A stretch of 61,770 nt of DNA, taken from positions 1 to 61,770 of the forward strand of contig JAIUPA010000024.1 in NCBI GenBank assembly GCA_020161665.1, in the 5' to 3' direction. This stretch comes from Pseudomonadota bacterium (GTDB taxonomy: Bacteria > Pseudomonadota > Alphaproteobacteria > Rhizobiales > Rhizobiaceae). The notes below the pieces were generated by a model, which saw only the letters and a list, made by a program, of their open reading frames with translations, did not search any database and was not told the DNA's origin. Of the stretch, positions 19,531 to 28,252 are shown piece after piece. The position numbers and the translations under genes were made by a program. Position 1 is the stretch's first letter; every line of letters begins with the position of its first letter.

Positions 19531-20745
19531 ATGATCCGCGCTCTGTCTCGCTCTCTTGCCCTTACCCTCGCCCTCACCGCGCCGCTTTCCGGTGCCGCTT
19601 TCGCACAGGAACAGGCGACCGCGCCGGCCGCCCCCTGCGGCGGCGATCTGTCGGCCTTTCTGGCGGGCGTGAAGGCCGAGGCGCTCGCCAAGGGCCTGCC
19701 GGAAAGCGCCATCGACAAAACCTTTGAAGGGGCCGTGATCGACCCGAAGGTGCTGTCGCGTGACCGCGCCCAGGGCGTCTTCCGCCAGACCTTCACCGAG
19801 TTTTCGCAGCGCACGGTTTCGCAAGGCCGCCTCAACACCGGCAAGCAGAAAATCCAGCAGTACAAGGCTGTTTTCGACCGCGCTGAAGCCGAGTTCGGCG
19901 TACCCGCAGGCGTGATCACCGCCTTCTGGGCCATGGAAACCGACTTCGGTGCCGTTCAGGGCGATTTCAACACCCGCAACGCCCTCGTAACGCTCTCACA
20001 TGATTGCCGCCGCCCGGAACTGTTCCGCCCGCAATTGCTGGCCCTCATCGAAATGGTCAGCCACGGCGATTTCGATCCCGCTGTGGAAACGGGCGCATGG
20101 GCCGGTGAAATCGGTCAGGTGCAGATGCTGCCCAAGGACATCATCGCGCAGGGCGTGGATGGTGATGGCGATGGCCATGTGCGCCTCAAGACCTCCTCGC
20201 CCGATGCGATCATGACGGCGGCAAAGTTCATCTCGACGCTGGGCTACAAGCGCGGCGAACCGTGGATTCAGGAAGTCACCATTCCGCAGAACCTTCCCTT
20301 TGAAAAATCGGGCCTCGGCGGCACGCTGACGGCGGGCGACTGGTTTGCGCTGGGTGTTGAACCGCGCGATGGCAACAAGAACTTTGGAAGCCTTCCGGCA
20401 GCACTGGTACTGCCGCAGGGCCGCTTCGGACCGGCCTTCATCACCTATCCGAACTTCGGCATCTATCTCGAGTGGAACCAGTCCTTCATCTACACCACCT
20501 CGGCGGCCTACTTCGCCACCCGCCTGACGGGCGCGGAACCCTACAACAAGGGTAATCCCGAGCCGGGCCTTGATGTGGACCAGATGAAGGCGCTGCAGAC
20601 CAAGCTTGATGCCATCACCCACGATGTCGGCAAGATCGACGGCATTCTCGGCTCCGGCACCCGCATCGCCGTGCAGAAGGAACAGCTTCGCCTCGGCATG
20701 CCCGCCGATGGCTGGCCGACGCAGGCGCTCCTCAACGCGCTTTGA
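19531..20745 (+). CDS. MltB-type lytic murein transglycosylase
   Basis: The product is 404 residues from the ATG at 19531; the frame is open from 19372 but the signal peptide starts here. The Sec signal (about 1-24) ends in GAAFAQEQ. The SLT_2 domain has AFWAMETDFGAVQG with the catalytic Glu, GEIGQVQMLP and the DGDGDGHVRLKT calcium-loop-like segment. The C-terminus (about 345-404) is a PG_binding_1 domain (LGSGTRIAVQKEQLRLGMPADG). It acts in the periplasm on glycan strands. Confidence 0.9.
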   Translation: MIRALSRSLALTLALTAPLSGAAFAQEQATAPAAPCGGDLSAFLAGVKAEALAKGLPESAIDKTFEGAVIDPKVLSRDRAQGVFRQTFTEFSQRTVSQGRLNTGKQKIQQYKAVFDRAEAEFGVPAGVITAFWAMETDFGAVQGDFNTRNALVTLSHDCRRPELFRPQLLALIEMVSHGDFDPAVETGAWAGEIGQVQMLPKDIIAQGVDGDGDGHVRLKTSSPDAIMTAAKFISTLGYKRGEPWIQEVTIPQNLPFEKSGLGGTLTAGDWFALGVEPRDGNKNFGSLPAALVLPQGRFGPAFITYPNFGIYLEWNQSFIYTTSAAYFATRLTGAEPYNKGNPEPGLDVDQMKALQTKLDAITHDVGKIDGILGSGTRIAVQKEQLRLGMPADGWPTQALLNAL

Positions 20746-20763
20746 TTCTCTGCCAAAACATCA

Positions 20764-20791
20764 AAAGCCGCCTCCGGACGGCTTTCTTTTT
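20764..20791 (+). terminator. Intrinsic terminator of the mltB-like gene
   Basis: AAAGCCG-CCTCCGGA-CGGCTTT is followed by CTTTTT. Confidence 0.85.
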
Positions 20792-20913
20792 GGCTTTTCC
20801 GACAAAAAATTTGAACGCCTAATAGAGACGTTTTTTCATTGCCTTGCCGCAATGCGTCAGGCCTTGGCGGGGTCATTGGCGGCGATGTCGCACCCCTGCC
20901 CCCTTCCCAAGCG

Positions 20914-20941
20914 ACACAAAACATACATATTATCTTTGTGT
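20914..20941 (+). promoter_or_regulatory. Inverted repeat upstream of the 25-codon ORF
   Basis: ACACAAA (20914-20920) and TTTGTGT (20935-20941) are perfect inverted 7-mers 14 bp apart, ending 19 nt before the small ORF. The right half ATCTTTGTGT matches 9 of 10 bases of the metH operator half-site ATCTTTATGT. Confidence 0.45.
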
Positions 20942-20960
20942 AAACGCGAAGGAGGCAGGT

Positions 20961-21038
20961 ATGGGAATGACCAACTCTCTCAATGTCCTGGTGATCAGCG
21001 CAGCGTTTGTGTTCATCGGCGCGATGCTCTTCATCTGA
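20961..21038 (+). CDS. 25-residue single-helix membrane peptide
   Basis: The frame is ATG GGA ATG ... ATC TGA with a strong Shine-Dalgarno GGAGG at 20951-20955. The product begins MGMTNSLN and continues as one hydrophobic segment (VLVISAAFVFIGAMLFI) that could span the membrane. It has its own upstream inverted repeat and lies between a terminator and the metF 3' hairpin, so it looks like an autonomous small gene. Function is unknown. Confidence 0.55.
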   Translation: MGMTNSLNVLVISAAFVFIGAMLFI

Positions 21039-21109
21039 GGCGCAGCCGTTAAAAAAGGCGCTGCCTGGAGGGGCGTCGCCTGAAAGCATCCATCGAAATC
21101 TCAAGACTG

Positions 21110-21146
21110 CCGGAAGGCGGGCGCGGTGAATGCGCCCGCCTTCCGG
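21110..21146 (-). terminator. Long hairpin at the metF 3' end
   Basis: CCGGAAGGCGGGCGC (21110-21124) pairs perfectly with GCGCCCGCCTTCCGG (21132-21146), a 15-bp stem with a 7-nt loop just after the metF stop. There is no clear U-tract, so it may act as an RNA-stabilising end. Confidence 0.6.
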
Positions 21147-21154
21147 TGTTATGA

Positions 21155-22042
21155 TCAGGCCGTCTTGCGCGAAACGCCAAGGCGGGCGAGCACGGCATTG
21201 GTCAGCGGCGCGCGGTTCATCGTATAGATGTGAATGTCGTTGATGCCGCGATGAACGAGATCGGCGATCTGTTCGGCAGCCACCTCTGCGGCCACGCTGG
21301 CGCGCAAAACGGCATCCTCATCGGTTCCCGCAAAGCGCTCGTCGAGGTAGGCCGGAATGGACGTACCGCAACGACCGGCAAAACGCTTCAACTGCGTGAG
21401 ATTCTGGATCGGCATAATGCCCGGAACGACGGGGATCGTCACACCCGCATCGCGCACGGTATTCAGATAACGCTCGAACTGGTCATTATCGAAGAAGAAC
21501 TGCGTCAATGCGCGGTCGGCACCATTGTCCGCCTTGCGCTTGAGCATCTCGACATCGGCGGCAACGCTGGCGCTTTCCGGGTGCTTTTCCGGGTAAGCGG
21601 AGACGGAAATGTCGAAATCGGCAATCGCCTTCAGCCCCTTCACCAGTTCGGCCCCGTTAGCGTAACCTTGCGGGTGCGGACGATAGGTCGAGCCGGGGCC
21701 TTCCGGCGGGTCGCCACGAAGCGCCACAAAGCGGGTCACGCCCGCCGAACGCAATTCATCCACCACCCGGTGAACCTCATCCTTGGAGGAACCGACACAG
21801 GTCAGATGCGATGCGGTCGGCAGGGTCGTGTCGGCAATCAGACGGCGAACGGTCGTCAGCGTCGGTTCGCGGGTCGAACCACCCGCGCCATAGGTCACGG
21901 AGACGAAATCCGGACCCCAGCCACCGAGATCCGCCACGGTTTCCCAAAGCTGGCCTTCCATATCGACGGATTTGGGCGGGAAGAACTCGAAGGAGATTTT
22001 GAGGCGCGCCAGTTCAGCGGGCGTAAGCAGAGGTTGGGTCAT
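21155..22042 (-). CDS. metF: MetF, 5,10-methylenetetrahydrofolate reductase
   Basis: This 295-residue FAD enzyme makes 5-methyl-THF, the methyl donor for MetH. The N-terminal ISFEFFPPKS (catalytic Glu), VSVTYGAGGS, ALRGDPP and ADRALTQFFFDND are the family's active-site and FAD/folate motifs. GAGACG precedes the ATG at a good distance. It is the second gene of an operon with the ArsR-methyltransferase regulator, 42 nt downstream of it. Confidence 0.95.
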   Translation of the reverse strand: MTQPLLTPAELARLKISFEFFPPKSVDMEGQLWETVADLGGWGPDFVSVTYGAGGSTREPTLTTVRRLIADTTLPTASHLTCVGSSKDEVHRVVDELRSAGVTRFVALRGDPPEGPGSTYRPHPQGYANGAELVKGLKAIADFDISVSAYPEKHPESASVAADVEMLKRKADNGADRALTQFFFDNDQFERYLNTVRDAGVTIPVVPGIMPIQNLTQLKRFAGRCGTSIPAYLDERFAGTDEDAVLRASVAAEVAAEQIADLVHRGINDIHIYTMNRAPLTNAVLARLGVSRKTA

Positions 22043-22084
22043 GGGCGTCTCCCTGAATTTCAGCTTTGTTTTCGTTTCTTGAAT

Positions 22085-23068
22085 TTATGCAGTCGGTCGG
22101 CGGGCCAGCCAGATCGTCACCGTCAAGGCCCGTTCGGCGCGTTCGTCGGGCGCAACATCCTCAATCCGCTCGACGGTCAGGCCCGATGCTTCCAGCCAGC
22201 GCGACATGGTGGCATGCGAGAAGCCAAGTCGCACATGGGCATGCGATTCCCTCAGATGTTCCAGTTCATGCGGGGCAAGATCGATCACCGCCAGACGACC
22301 GCCGGGTTTCAGAACCCGGACCGCCTCGGACAACGCCAGCTGCGGCTGATCGAGGAAGTGCAGCACCTGATGGATGGTGACGAGATCAAAATCCTGCCCC
22401 TCAACCGGCAGGTTGAAAATATCGCCATGCCGCACCGAAGCCTTCACCAGCCCGTCGCGGTCCAGGTTGGCACGCGCCACCGCCAGCATGTCGCGGCTCG
22501 TATCGACCCCGGTCGCCCGTTCGAAAATATCGCTCAGCAATTGCAGCATCCGGCCTGTGCCGGTGCCAAGGTCGAGCAGCGAGCCGACCGGCGTCTTGCC
22601 AATCATTTCGACCAGTGCCGCCTCCACCGCCTCGTCATTGACATGCAGGCGGCGAAGCTCGTCCCATTCCGACGCGTTGCGGCTGAAATAGGCCTGCGCC
22701 CGTTCAGAGCGCAATTGCTTGACGGACTCAAGCCGCAGGCCATCGCGCGCCAGAACCGGATCATGACGATCGGAAAGCGAGAGGATTGCCCGCACCAGAT
22801 CCGCCGCCGCGCCATCGCGACGCAGGCGGAAATAGGCCCACGCCCCTTCCTGATAGCGCTCGACGAGGTTGTCCTCAGCCAGAAGCTTCAGATGGCGGGA
22901 AATGCGCGGCTGCGACTGGCCGAGAATATCGGTGAGGTCCGTGACGGTCAGATCACCGGCCGAAAGCAGGCACAGCAGACGAAGCCGCGTGGTCTCCCCC
23001 GCCGCCTTCAGAATGTCCACCAGCTTTTCCAGCGCAAACGTCGTCAATGCATCACCATCGCCAATCAA
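22085..23068 (-). CDS. sahR: SahR-like ArsR-family regulator with SAM-dependent methyltransferase-type domain
   Basis: The product is up to 327 residues. The N-terminal 90 residues are an ArsR winged helix (TRLRLLCLL, then the recognition region LGQSQPRISRHLKLL). The C-terminal two thirds are a class I methyltransferase fold with LLDLGTGTGRML (SAM/SAH-binding motif I). This architecture is that of SahR, which senses S-adenosylhomocysteine and represses methionine-cycle genes in Proteobacteria. The first possible start is a TTG at 23068 lying inside the operator; a TTG at 23047 giving MTTFALEKLVDIL may be the real one. It forms an operon with metF. Confidence 0.85.
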   Translation of the reverse strand: MIGDGDALTTFALEKLVDILKAAGETTRLRLLCLLSAGDLTVTDLTDILGQSQPRISRHLKLLAEDNLVERYQEGAWAYFRLRRDGAAADLVRAILSLSDRHDPVLARDGLRLESVKQLRSERAQAYFSRNASEWDELRRLHVNDEAVEAALVEMIGKTPVGSLLDLGTGTGRMLQLLSDIFERATGVDTSRDMLAVARANLDRDGLVKASVRHGDIFNLPVEGQDFDLVTIHQVLHFLDQPQLALSEAVRVLKPGGRLAVIDLAPHELEHLRESHAHVRLGFSHATMSRWLEASGLTVERIEDVAPDERAERALTVTIWLARRPTA

Positions 23069-23089
23069 GATATAAACATATCTTTATGT
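23067..23089 (-). promoter_or_regulatory. SahR-type operator of sahR-metF
   Basis: AAGATAT-AAAC-ATATCTT (23067-23084) is an inverted repeat, and ATATCTTTATGT (23078-23089) is a 12-mer identical to part of the metH operator 17 kb away. It overlaps the 5' end of the regulator gene, consistent with autorepression. Confidence 0.7.
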
Positions 23090-23134
23090 GATTGACGAAA
23101 GCTTTGCAAGTCCGCTGCCATGCAGCAAACATGA

Positions 23135-23160
23135 AAAAGGCGGCCCGAAGACCGCCTTTT
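23135..23160 (-). terminator. Bidirectional terminator of ettA
   Basis: AAAAGGCGG (23135-23143) pairs with CCGCCTTTT (23152-23160). A/T runs lie on both sides, and the site is 12 nt beyond the ettA stop. Confidence 0.8.
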
Positions 23161-23171
23161 GATGGAAGCGT

Positions 23172-24821
23172 TTAGCGCGTCAGGCGCTTGTAGCTCATGC
23201 GGCTCGGGTTGAGCGCATCGGGGCCGAGGCGTCGCACCTTGTCCTTTTCGTAGTCTTCGAAGTTGCCTTCGAACCATTCCACATGGCCATCGCCTTCATA
23301 GGCGAGGATGTGGGTGGCCAGACGGTCGAGGAACATGCGGTCGTGCGAGATGATGACGGCGCAACCGGCAAAGTTTTCCAGAGCGTCTTCGAGCGCACCG
23401 AGCGTTTCGGTATCAAGGTCGTTGGTCGGTTCGTCGAGCAGCAGAACGTTGTGGCCGCCCTTCAGCATCTTGGCGAGGTGAACGCGGTTGCGCTGACCAC
23501 CCGAAAGGTTGCCCACCTTCTGCTGCTGGTCGCCACCCTTGAAGTTGAAGGCACCGCAATAGGCGCGCGAGTTCATTTCGAACTTGCCAAGCTTCAGGAT
23601 GTCGTTGCCTTCCGAGATTTCCTCCCAGACGGTCTTGTTGGCCGCCAGCGTATCACGGCTCTGGTCGACATAGCCGAGGTCGACCGTATCACCGACGGTG
23701 ATCGTACCGGAATCCGGCTTTTCCTGACCCGTGATCATGCGGAACAGCGTCGTCTTACCAGCGCCGTTCGGACCGATGATGCCGACGATGCCGCCCGGCG
23801 GCAGCTTGAAGCTGAGGTTTTCGATCAGCACGCGGTCGCCATAGGACTTGGTGATGTTATCGGCTTCGATGACCACGCGACCGAGACGCTCGCCAATCGG
23901 AATGGCGATCTGCGTATCGGACGGACGGCGTTCAGCCGCCGAATCCACCAGATCGTTATAGGCGTTGATACGCGCCTTGGACTTGGCCTGACGGGCCTTC
24001 GGGCTGGAGGCAATCCATTCCTGTTCGCGCGAAATCGCCTTCTGGCGACCGGCTTCTTCACGGGCTTCCTGCTGCATACGCTTGGCCTTGGCCTGCAGGT
24101 AAGCGGAGTAGTTGCCTTCGTAAGGAATGCCGCGACCACGGTCGAGCTCGAGAATCCAGCCCGTCACGTTGTCGAGGAAGTAGCGGTCGTGGGTGACCAT
24201 CAGGATGGCGCCCGGATATTCGCGCAGGTGCTTTTCAAGCCAGCCGATGGTTTCGGCGTCCAGATGGTTGGTCGGTTCGTCGAGCAGCAGCAGGTCGGGC
24301 TGACGCAACAGCAGCTGGCAGAGCGCGATACGGCGCTTTTCACCGCCCGAAAGGCTGGTCACATCCGAATCGCCGGGCGGGCAACGCAGCGCATCCATGG
24401 CCATCTCGACCTGATTTTCCAGATCCCACAGGTTCTGGCTGTCGATGATGTCCTGAAGCTTTGCGCCCTCGTCCGCCGTCTCGTCGGAGTAGTTCATCAT
24501 CAACTCGTTGTAGCGGTCGAGGATCGCCTTCTTGTGAGCGACGCCTTCCATGACGTTTTCGAAAACCGTCTTGGTCGGGTCGAGCTTCGGCTCCTGTTCC
24601 AGATAGCCAAGGGTCGCGCCTTCGGCGAGCCAGGATTCGCCGGTCCATTCCTTGTCGAGACCGGCCATGATCTTCAGCACGGTCGACTTACCGGCACCGT
24701 TCGGGCCGAGGATACCGATCTTGGCATCGGGATAGAAAGACAGGTGGATGTTTTCGAGGATCTTCTTGTTGCCGTAGGACTTGTTCAGTCCCGACATGTG
24801 GTAGATGAACTGACGTGCCAT
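23172..24821 (-). CDS. ettA: EttA, ABC-F energy-dependent translational throttle
   Basis: The product is 549 residues from the ATG at 24819-24821, beginning MARQFIYHMSGLNKSYG as in EttA. Two ABC cassettes carry Walker A GPNGAGKST and GPNGAGKTT and signatures LSGGEKRR and LSGGQRNR. Each is followed by LLLDEPTNHLD or LLLDEPTNDLD. The arm region between cassettes (about 245-290) is rich in Lys, Arg and Gln. EttA binds the ribosomal E site and gates the first elongation cycle with the ADP/ATP ratio. There are no membrane segments, so it is not a transporter. Confidence 0.95.
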   Translation of the reverse strand: MARQFIYHMSGLNKSYGNKKILENIHLSFYPDAKIGILGPNGAGKSTVLKIMAGLDKEWTGESWLAEGATLGYLEQEPKLDPTKTVFENVMEGVAHKKAILDRYNELMMNYSDETADEGAKLQDIIDSQNLWDLENQVEMAMDALRCPPGDSDVTSLSGGEKRRIALCQLLLRQPDLLLLDEPTNHLDAETIGWLEKHLREYPGAILMVTHDRYFLDNVTGWILELDRGRGIPYEGNYSAYLQAKAKRMQQEAREEAGRQKAISREQEWIASSPKARQAKSKARINAYNDLVDSAAERRPSDTQIAIPIGERLGRVVIEADNITKSYGDRVLIENLSFKLPPGGIVGIIGPNGAGKTTLFRMITGQEKPDSGTITVGDTVDLGYVDQSRDTLAANKTVWEEISEGNDILKLGKFEMNSRAYCGAFNFKGGDQQQKVGNLSGGQRNRVHLAKMLKGGHNVLLLDEPTNDLDTETLGALEDALENFAGCAVIISHDRMFLDRLATHILAYEGDGHVEWFEGNFEDYEKDKVRRLGPDALNPSRMSYKRLTR

Positions 24822-24989
24822 CGGTAAAGCGCTCCGCATTCGGGGAAAGGTTTGCCGCTATGTAGGCGAAACACGCCGTCCGGGCAATCCGCCCGCCGCC
24901 TGCAAGCTCGAATTTCATCACGCAATTGTCCCCTGCCTTGCGCCTGACACACGAATCTCCTCTCCTGCCGCCCTTGGAAGGAACCCGCC

Positions 24990-25928
24990 ATGCCATTTGA
25001 CAGGATCACGCTTGCCAGCCCGACAGGGGCCACACTGTCGCTCAACGTCAGCAAACCTCTGGTGCCCCCGCGTGCCGTGGTGATGATCTGCCACGGCATG
25101 GGCGAACATTCCGCTCGCTATGTCGCCTTTGCCGAGGCGCTGAATGCCCATGGCTTTGCCGTTTTCGCCCATGATCATCGCGGCCACGGCCTGACAACAG
25201 CCTCCGATGCCCCGCCCATGCGCTTTGCCTGGCGGGGCGGCGCTGAACGGGTCATCGAGGATGTTCTGGCCGTGCGCGATCATGCCGAACGGGACTATCC
25301 CGGCCTGCCGGTCATCCTCTTCGGTCACTCCATGGGCGGATTGATTGCGCTGAATGTCGGCTTGAGAGCGCCGCAGCGTTTCGCAGGCGTCGCCCCGTGG
25401 AACATGAATGCCGTCGCCTCCCCGCTTCTGGTGGCCGCCGCTCGCCTCGTGCTCGGCATCGAACAGGCGCTCAAAGGCTCCGATGTTCCAAGCCTCACCC
25501 TGCCCGCTCTCACCGTCCAGATGTGGAACAAGGCCATACCGGACATGAGGACCGAGGCCGACTGGCTGAGCCATGACCCGGCGGTCATCGAAGCCGTTCT
25601 GACCGATCCACTCTGCGGCAAACCGGCGACCGTTTCCATGTGGCGCGACATCTTCGATCTCATCACCGGCTGGAAGCCGCTGGCCGATCAGGCCGGTGCG
25701 GCCCGTACGCTGCCCTTCTTTCTGGCGGGCGGCGGTGAAGACCCTTCGACAGACCATGGCAAGGCCCTTTCAGTACTGGCGGCCCGCCTTGAAAAATTCG
25801 GTTTCGCCTCTGTAAAGAAAGCGATATATCGCAACAGCAGGCACGAAACGTTGCTGGATAGGGAGCGCGAGCAAGCGATCAGCGATTTCATCGGCTGGTG
25901 TGACAGCGTGCTCAAACGGCAAGGATGA
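24990..25928 (+). CDS. Alpha/beta hydrolase (lysophospholipase/monoacylglycerol lipase-like)
   Basis: This 312-residue serine hydrolase has HGMGEHSARY near the N-terminus (oxyanion region) and HDHRGHG, typical of the Hydrolase_4 family. The nucleophile is in GHSMGG, with Asp in GGGEDPSTDHG and His in NSRHETLLDRE. There is no signal peptide, so it is cytoplasmic. A Shine-Dalgarno GAAGGAA lies 7 nt before the ATG. It is divergent from ettA. The substrate is not certain but is likely a lysophospholipid or monoacylglycerol. Confidence 0.85.
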   Translation: MPFDRITLASPTGATLSLNVSKPLVPPRAVVMICHGMGEHSARYVAFAEALNAHGFAVFAHDHRGHGLTTASDAPPMRFAWRGGAERVIEDVLAVRDHAERDYPGLPVILFGHSMGGLIALNVGLRAPQRFAGVAPWNMNAVASPLLVAAARLVLGIEQALKGSDVPSLTLPALTVQMWNKAIPDMRTEADWLSHDPAVIEAVLTDPLCGKPATVSMWRDIFDLITGWKPLADQAGAARTLPFFLAGGGEDPSTDHGKALSVLAARLEKFGFASVKKAIYRNSRHETLLDREREQAISDFIGWCDSVLKRQG

Positions 25929-25994
25929 CGCCACGGCCTGTTGCCGAAATGGAATAAGGCCATGAGTTTATATCAAGTGCAGGGAGGGCGCTGC

Positions 25995-26063
25995 ATGGCT
26001 ATAGCTGGTTCCGTTAATTTCGGGATGAAGCGTTCGGGCCATGGGCGAAACGGTCAGACATGA
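25995..26063 (+). other. Possible leader peptide ORF coupled to the EamA transporter
   Basis: A 22-codon frame starts MAIAGSVNFGMK, preceded by AGGGAGGG (25981-25988), a strong Shine-Dalgarno. Its TGA (26061-26063) overlaps the transporter ATG (26060) as ATGA. The transporter lacks a good Shine-Dalgarno of its own. Confidence 0.35.
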
Positions 26064-27022
26064 ACGACTTGGAAACGGCACGTGCAGCCGCAGCCGTCCC
26101 GCGTGGCGTGGCCGTGGCGACGATCGGCATTCTCGCCGCCCCGCTCATCGACATCTTCTCGAAGCTGGCGGGCGAAACGATCCCGCCGGTCGAAATCACC
26201 GCCATGCGCTTTGCCGTGCAGGCGGCACTCATGCTGCCGCTTCTAATCCTCAGCACCGGAATCAAAACACCAACAAGCGAACGGAACTGGCTGAAAACGC
26301 AAGCTTTTCATGCCGCACGCGGCGGCTTGATCACACTCGGCATGATCGCTTTCGTCACCACGCTGCAATCGATGGAAGTGGCCGACGCCATCGCGATCTT
26401 CTTCGTGGAGCCGATCATCCTCACCGTTCTGGGTTCGGTTTTCCTGAAGGAAACCGTCGGCTGGAGGCGTTACACGGCCTGCGCCGTGGGCTTTCTCGGC
26501 GCAATGATCGTCATCCGTCCAAGCTTTCAGGAGGTCGGCCCGGTCGCCCTCCTGCCGGTCGTGACCGCGCTGACGGTCGCCATTTTCGCCCTCATGACAC
26601 GCATGCTGGCGCAGCGGGAAAACCCCTTCGCCATGCAGTTTTACGCGGGTCTCTGGGGCTTTGCCTTTTGCGTTTTAATCATGGCTGTGGGCCTTCTGGC
26701 GGGCATGGAACTTATCAGCCCCGTTCTGCCGGACCTGAAACATACGGGCTTCATGATTGGCGTCGGGGCGGCAGCAGCCTTCAGCGGCATCATGGGCGTT
26801 TTTTCGTTTCGCTATGCGCCCGCATCGACGCTCGCCCCGCTGCAATATTTCGAGATCGTTTCAGCCACCATTCTCGGCTGGATGGTCTTCGGCGATCTGC
26901 CGGACGCCATGAAATGGCTCGGCATTTCGATCATCATCGCATCGGGCCTTTACATCATCTGGCGCGAACGCCGGGTAAAGGCACAGATCGTCACCGCCAT
27001 GCGGGACACCCCGCCACCCTGA
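26060..27022 (+). CDS. EamA/DMT-superfamily transporter
   Basis: This 320-residue protein has ten predicted membrane helices in two EamA halves (about 20-145 and 160-300). Characteristic features are the ITAMRFAVQAAL helix-2 segment, FFVEPIILTVLGSVFLKE at the end of half one, and the repeat of this pattern as LQYFEIVSATILGWMVFGD in half two. It is a metabolite exporter of unknown substrate. The gene ends 25 nt before the CoA-transferase, so the three genes to 29905 may be one operon. Confidence 0.85.
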   Translation: MNDLETARAAAAVPRGVAVATIGILAAPLIDIFSKLAGETIPPVEITAMRFAVQAALMLPLLILSTGIKTPTSERNWLKTQAFHAARGGLITLGMIAFVTTLQSMEVADAIAIFFVEPIILTVLGSVFLKETVGWRRYTACAVGFLGAMIVIRPSFQEVGPVALLPVVTALTVAIFALMTRMLAQRENPFAMQFYAGLWGFAFCVLIMAVGLLAGMELISPVLPDLKHTGFMIGVGAAAAFSGIMGVFSFRYAPASTLAPLQYFEIVSATILGWMVFGDLPDAMKWLGISIIIASGLYIIWRERRVKAQIVTAMRDTPPP

Positions 27023-27047
27023 CAACCCTTGATCCTCGGGAGACCCC

Positions 27048-28232
27048 ATGAGCGACAGGAAACCACCCCTTTCCGGCATTCGCGTGATCGAACTCGCCCG
27101 CGTTCTGGCAGGCCCATGGGCCGGACAGATGCTGGCCGACATGGGGGCCGACGTGATCAAGGTGGAAAACCCGACCGGCGGCGATGACACCCGCGCCTGG
27201 GGACCGCCCTTCGTGGAAAGCGCAGAGGGCGAGAACCTCTCCGCCGCCTATTACCACTCCACCAACCGCGGCAAGCGCTCTATCGACATCGACTTTCGCG
27301 AGGAAGAAGGTCGCAAGATCGTGCTCGACCTCATCCGCGATGCCGATGTGGTCATTGAGAACTTCAAGCGCGGCGGTCTCGTGAAATACGGGCTGGACTA
27401 CGAGAGCCTGAAGGCCATCAATCCGAAGCTTGTCTATTGCTCGATCACGGGTTTCGGCCAGACCGGGCCTTACGCCGATTTCGCCGGTTACGATTACATC
27501 GTGCAGGGCATGTCCGGCTTCATGTCAGTGACGGGCTCACCGGATGGCGAACCGATGAAAGCGGGTGTGGCGATTGCCGATATCTTTACCGGCATCTATT
27601 CCGTCGCTGCCATTCAGGCCGCTCTCATCCACGTGATGAAGACCGGCGAAGGCCAGATGATCGACATGGCGCTGCTCGATGTGCAGGCCGGGGTCATGGC
27701 CAACCAGAACCTCAACTATCTCGTTTCCGGCAAGTCGCCCGTGCGGCTCGGCAACGCCCATCCGAACATCAGCCCCTATGAGGTGATGCCAACGGCAGAC
27801 GGCCACCTGATCTTGGCTGTCGGCAATGACGGTCAGTTTGCCCGCCTCTGCACCATTCTGGGCCTTGAAGGCGTGACGGATGACGCGCGTTTCGCCACCA
27901 ACAAGGCCCGCGTTGCCAACAAGGTGGAGGTGCGCCGCATCGTTTCCGCCGAAACGGTGAAGTGGACGCGGCGCGACCTTCTGACGGCTTGCGAACAGAA
28001 TGCTGTTCCGGCTGGCCCGATCAATACGATTGGCGACATGTTCGATGATCCGCAGGTGAAAGCCCGTGGCCTTCGCATCGATCTTGAGGCAGCCGACGGC
28101 ACGGTGATCCCCGGCGTGCGCAGCCCCATCGTCATGTCTGAAACACCTTTGAACTACAACCGACCGAGCCCGCGTCTGGGTGAGCATCGCGAGGAAATCC
28201 TTGCCGAACTCAAGGCACGGCGTTCACAATAA
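27048..28232 (+). CDS. CaiB/BaiF family (class III) CoA-transferase
   Basis: This 394-residue protein matches class III transferases throughout: GIRVIELARVLAGPWAGQMLADMGADVIKVE at the N-terminus, NRGKRSIDIDF, and SITGFGQTGPYADFAGYDYIVQGMSG. The last contains the catalytic Asp (GYDY) that forms the acyl-Asp anhydride. GGGAG precedes the ATG. It lies 20 nt upstream of a ThDP enzyme. Formyl-CoA transferase/oxalyl-CoA decarboxylase pairs have the same layout, but substrate residues cannot be assigned here. Confidence 0.88.
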   Translation: MSDRKPPLSGIRVIELARVLAGPWAGQMLADMGADVIKVENPTGGDDTRAWGPPFVESAEGENLSAAYYHSTNRGKRSIDIDFREEEGRKIVLDLIRDADVVIENFKRGGLVKYGLDYESLKAINPKLVYCSITGFGQTGPYADFAGYDYIVQGMSGFMSVTGSPDGEPMKAGVAIADIFTGIYSVAAIQAALIHVMKTGEGQMIDMALLDVQAGVMANQNLNYLVSGKSPVRLGNAHPNISPYEVMPTADGHLILAVGNDGQFARLCTILGLEGVTDDARFATNKARVANKVEVRRIVSAETVKWTRRDLLTACEQNAVPAGPINTIGDMFDDPQVKARGLRIDLEAADGTVIPGVRSPIVMSETPLNYNRPSPRLGEHREEILAELKARRSQ

Positions 28233-28252
28233 GAAAGTTACGGGAGGACACT

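Noticed and set aside
21230..23095. 621-codon plus-strand frame across metF and the ArsR-type gene
   Set aside because: It spans two unrelated complete genes on the other strand; shadow composition.
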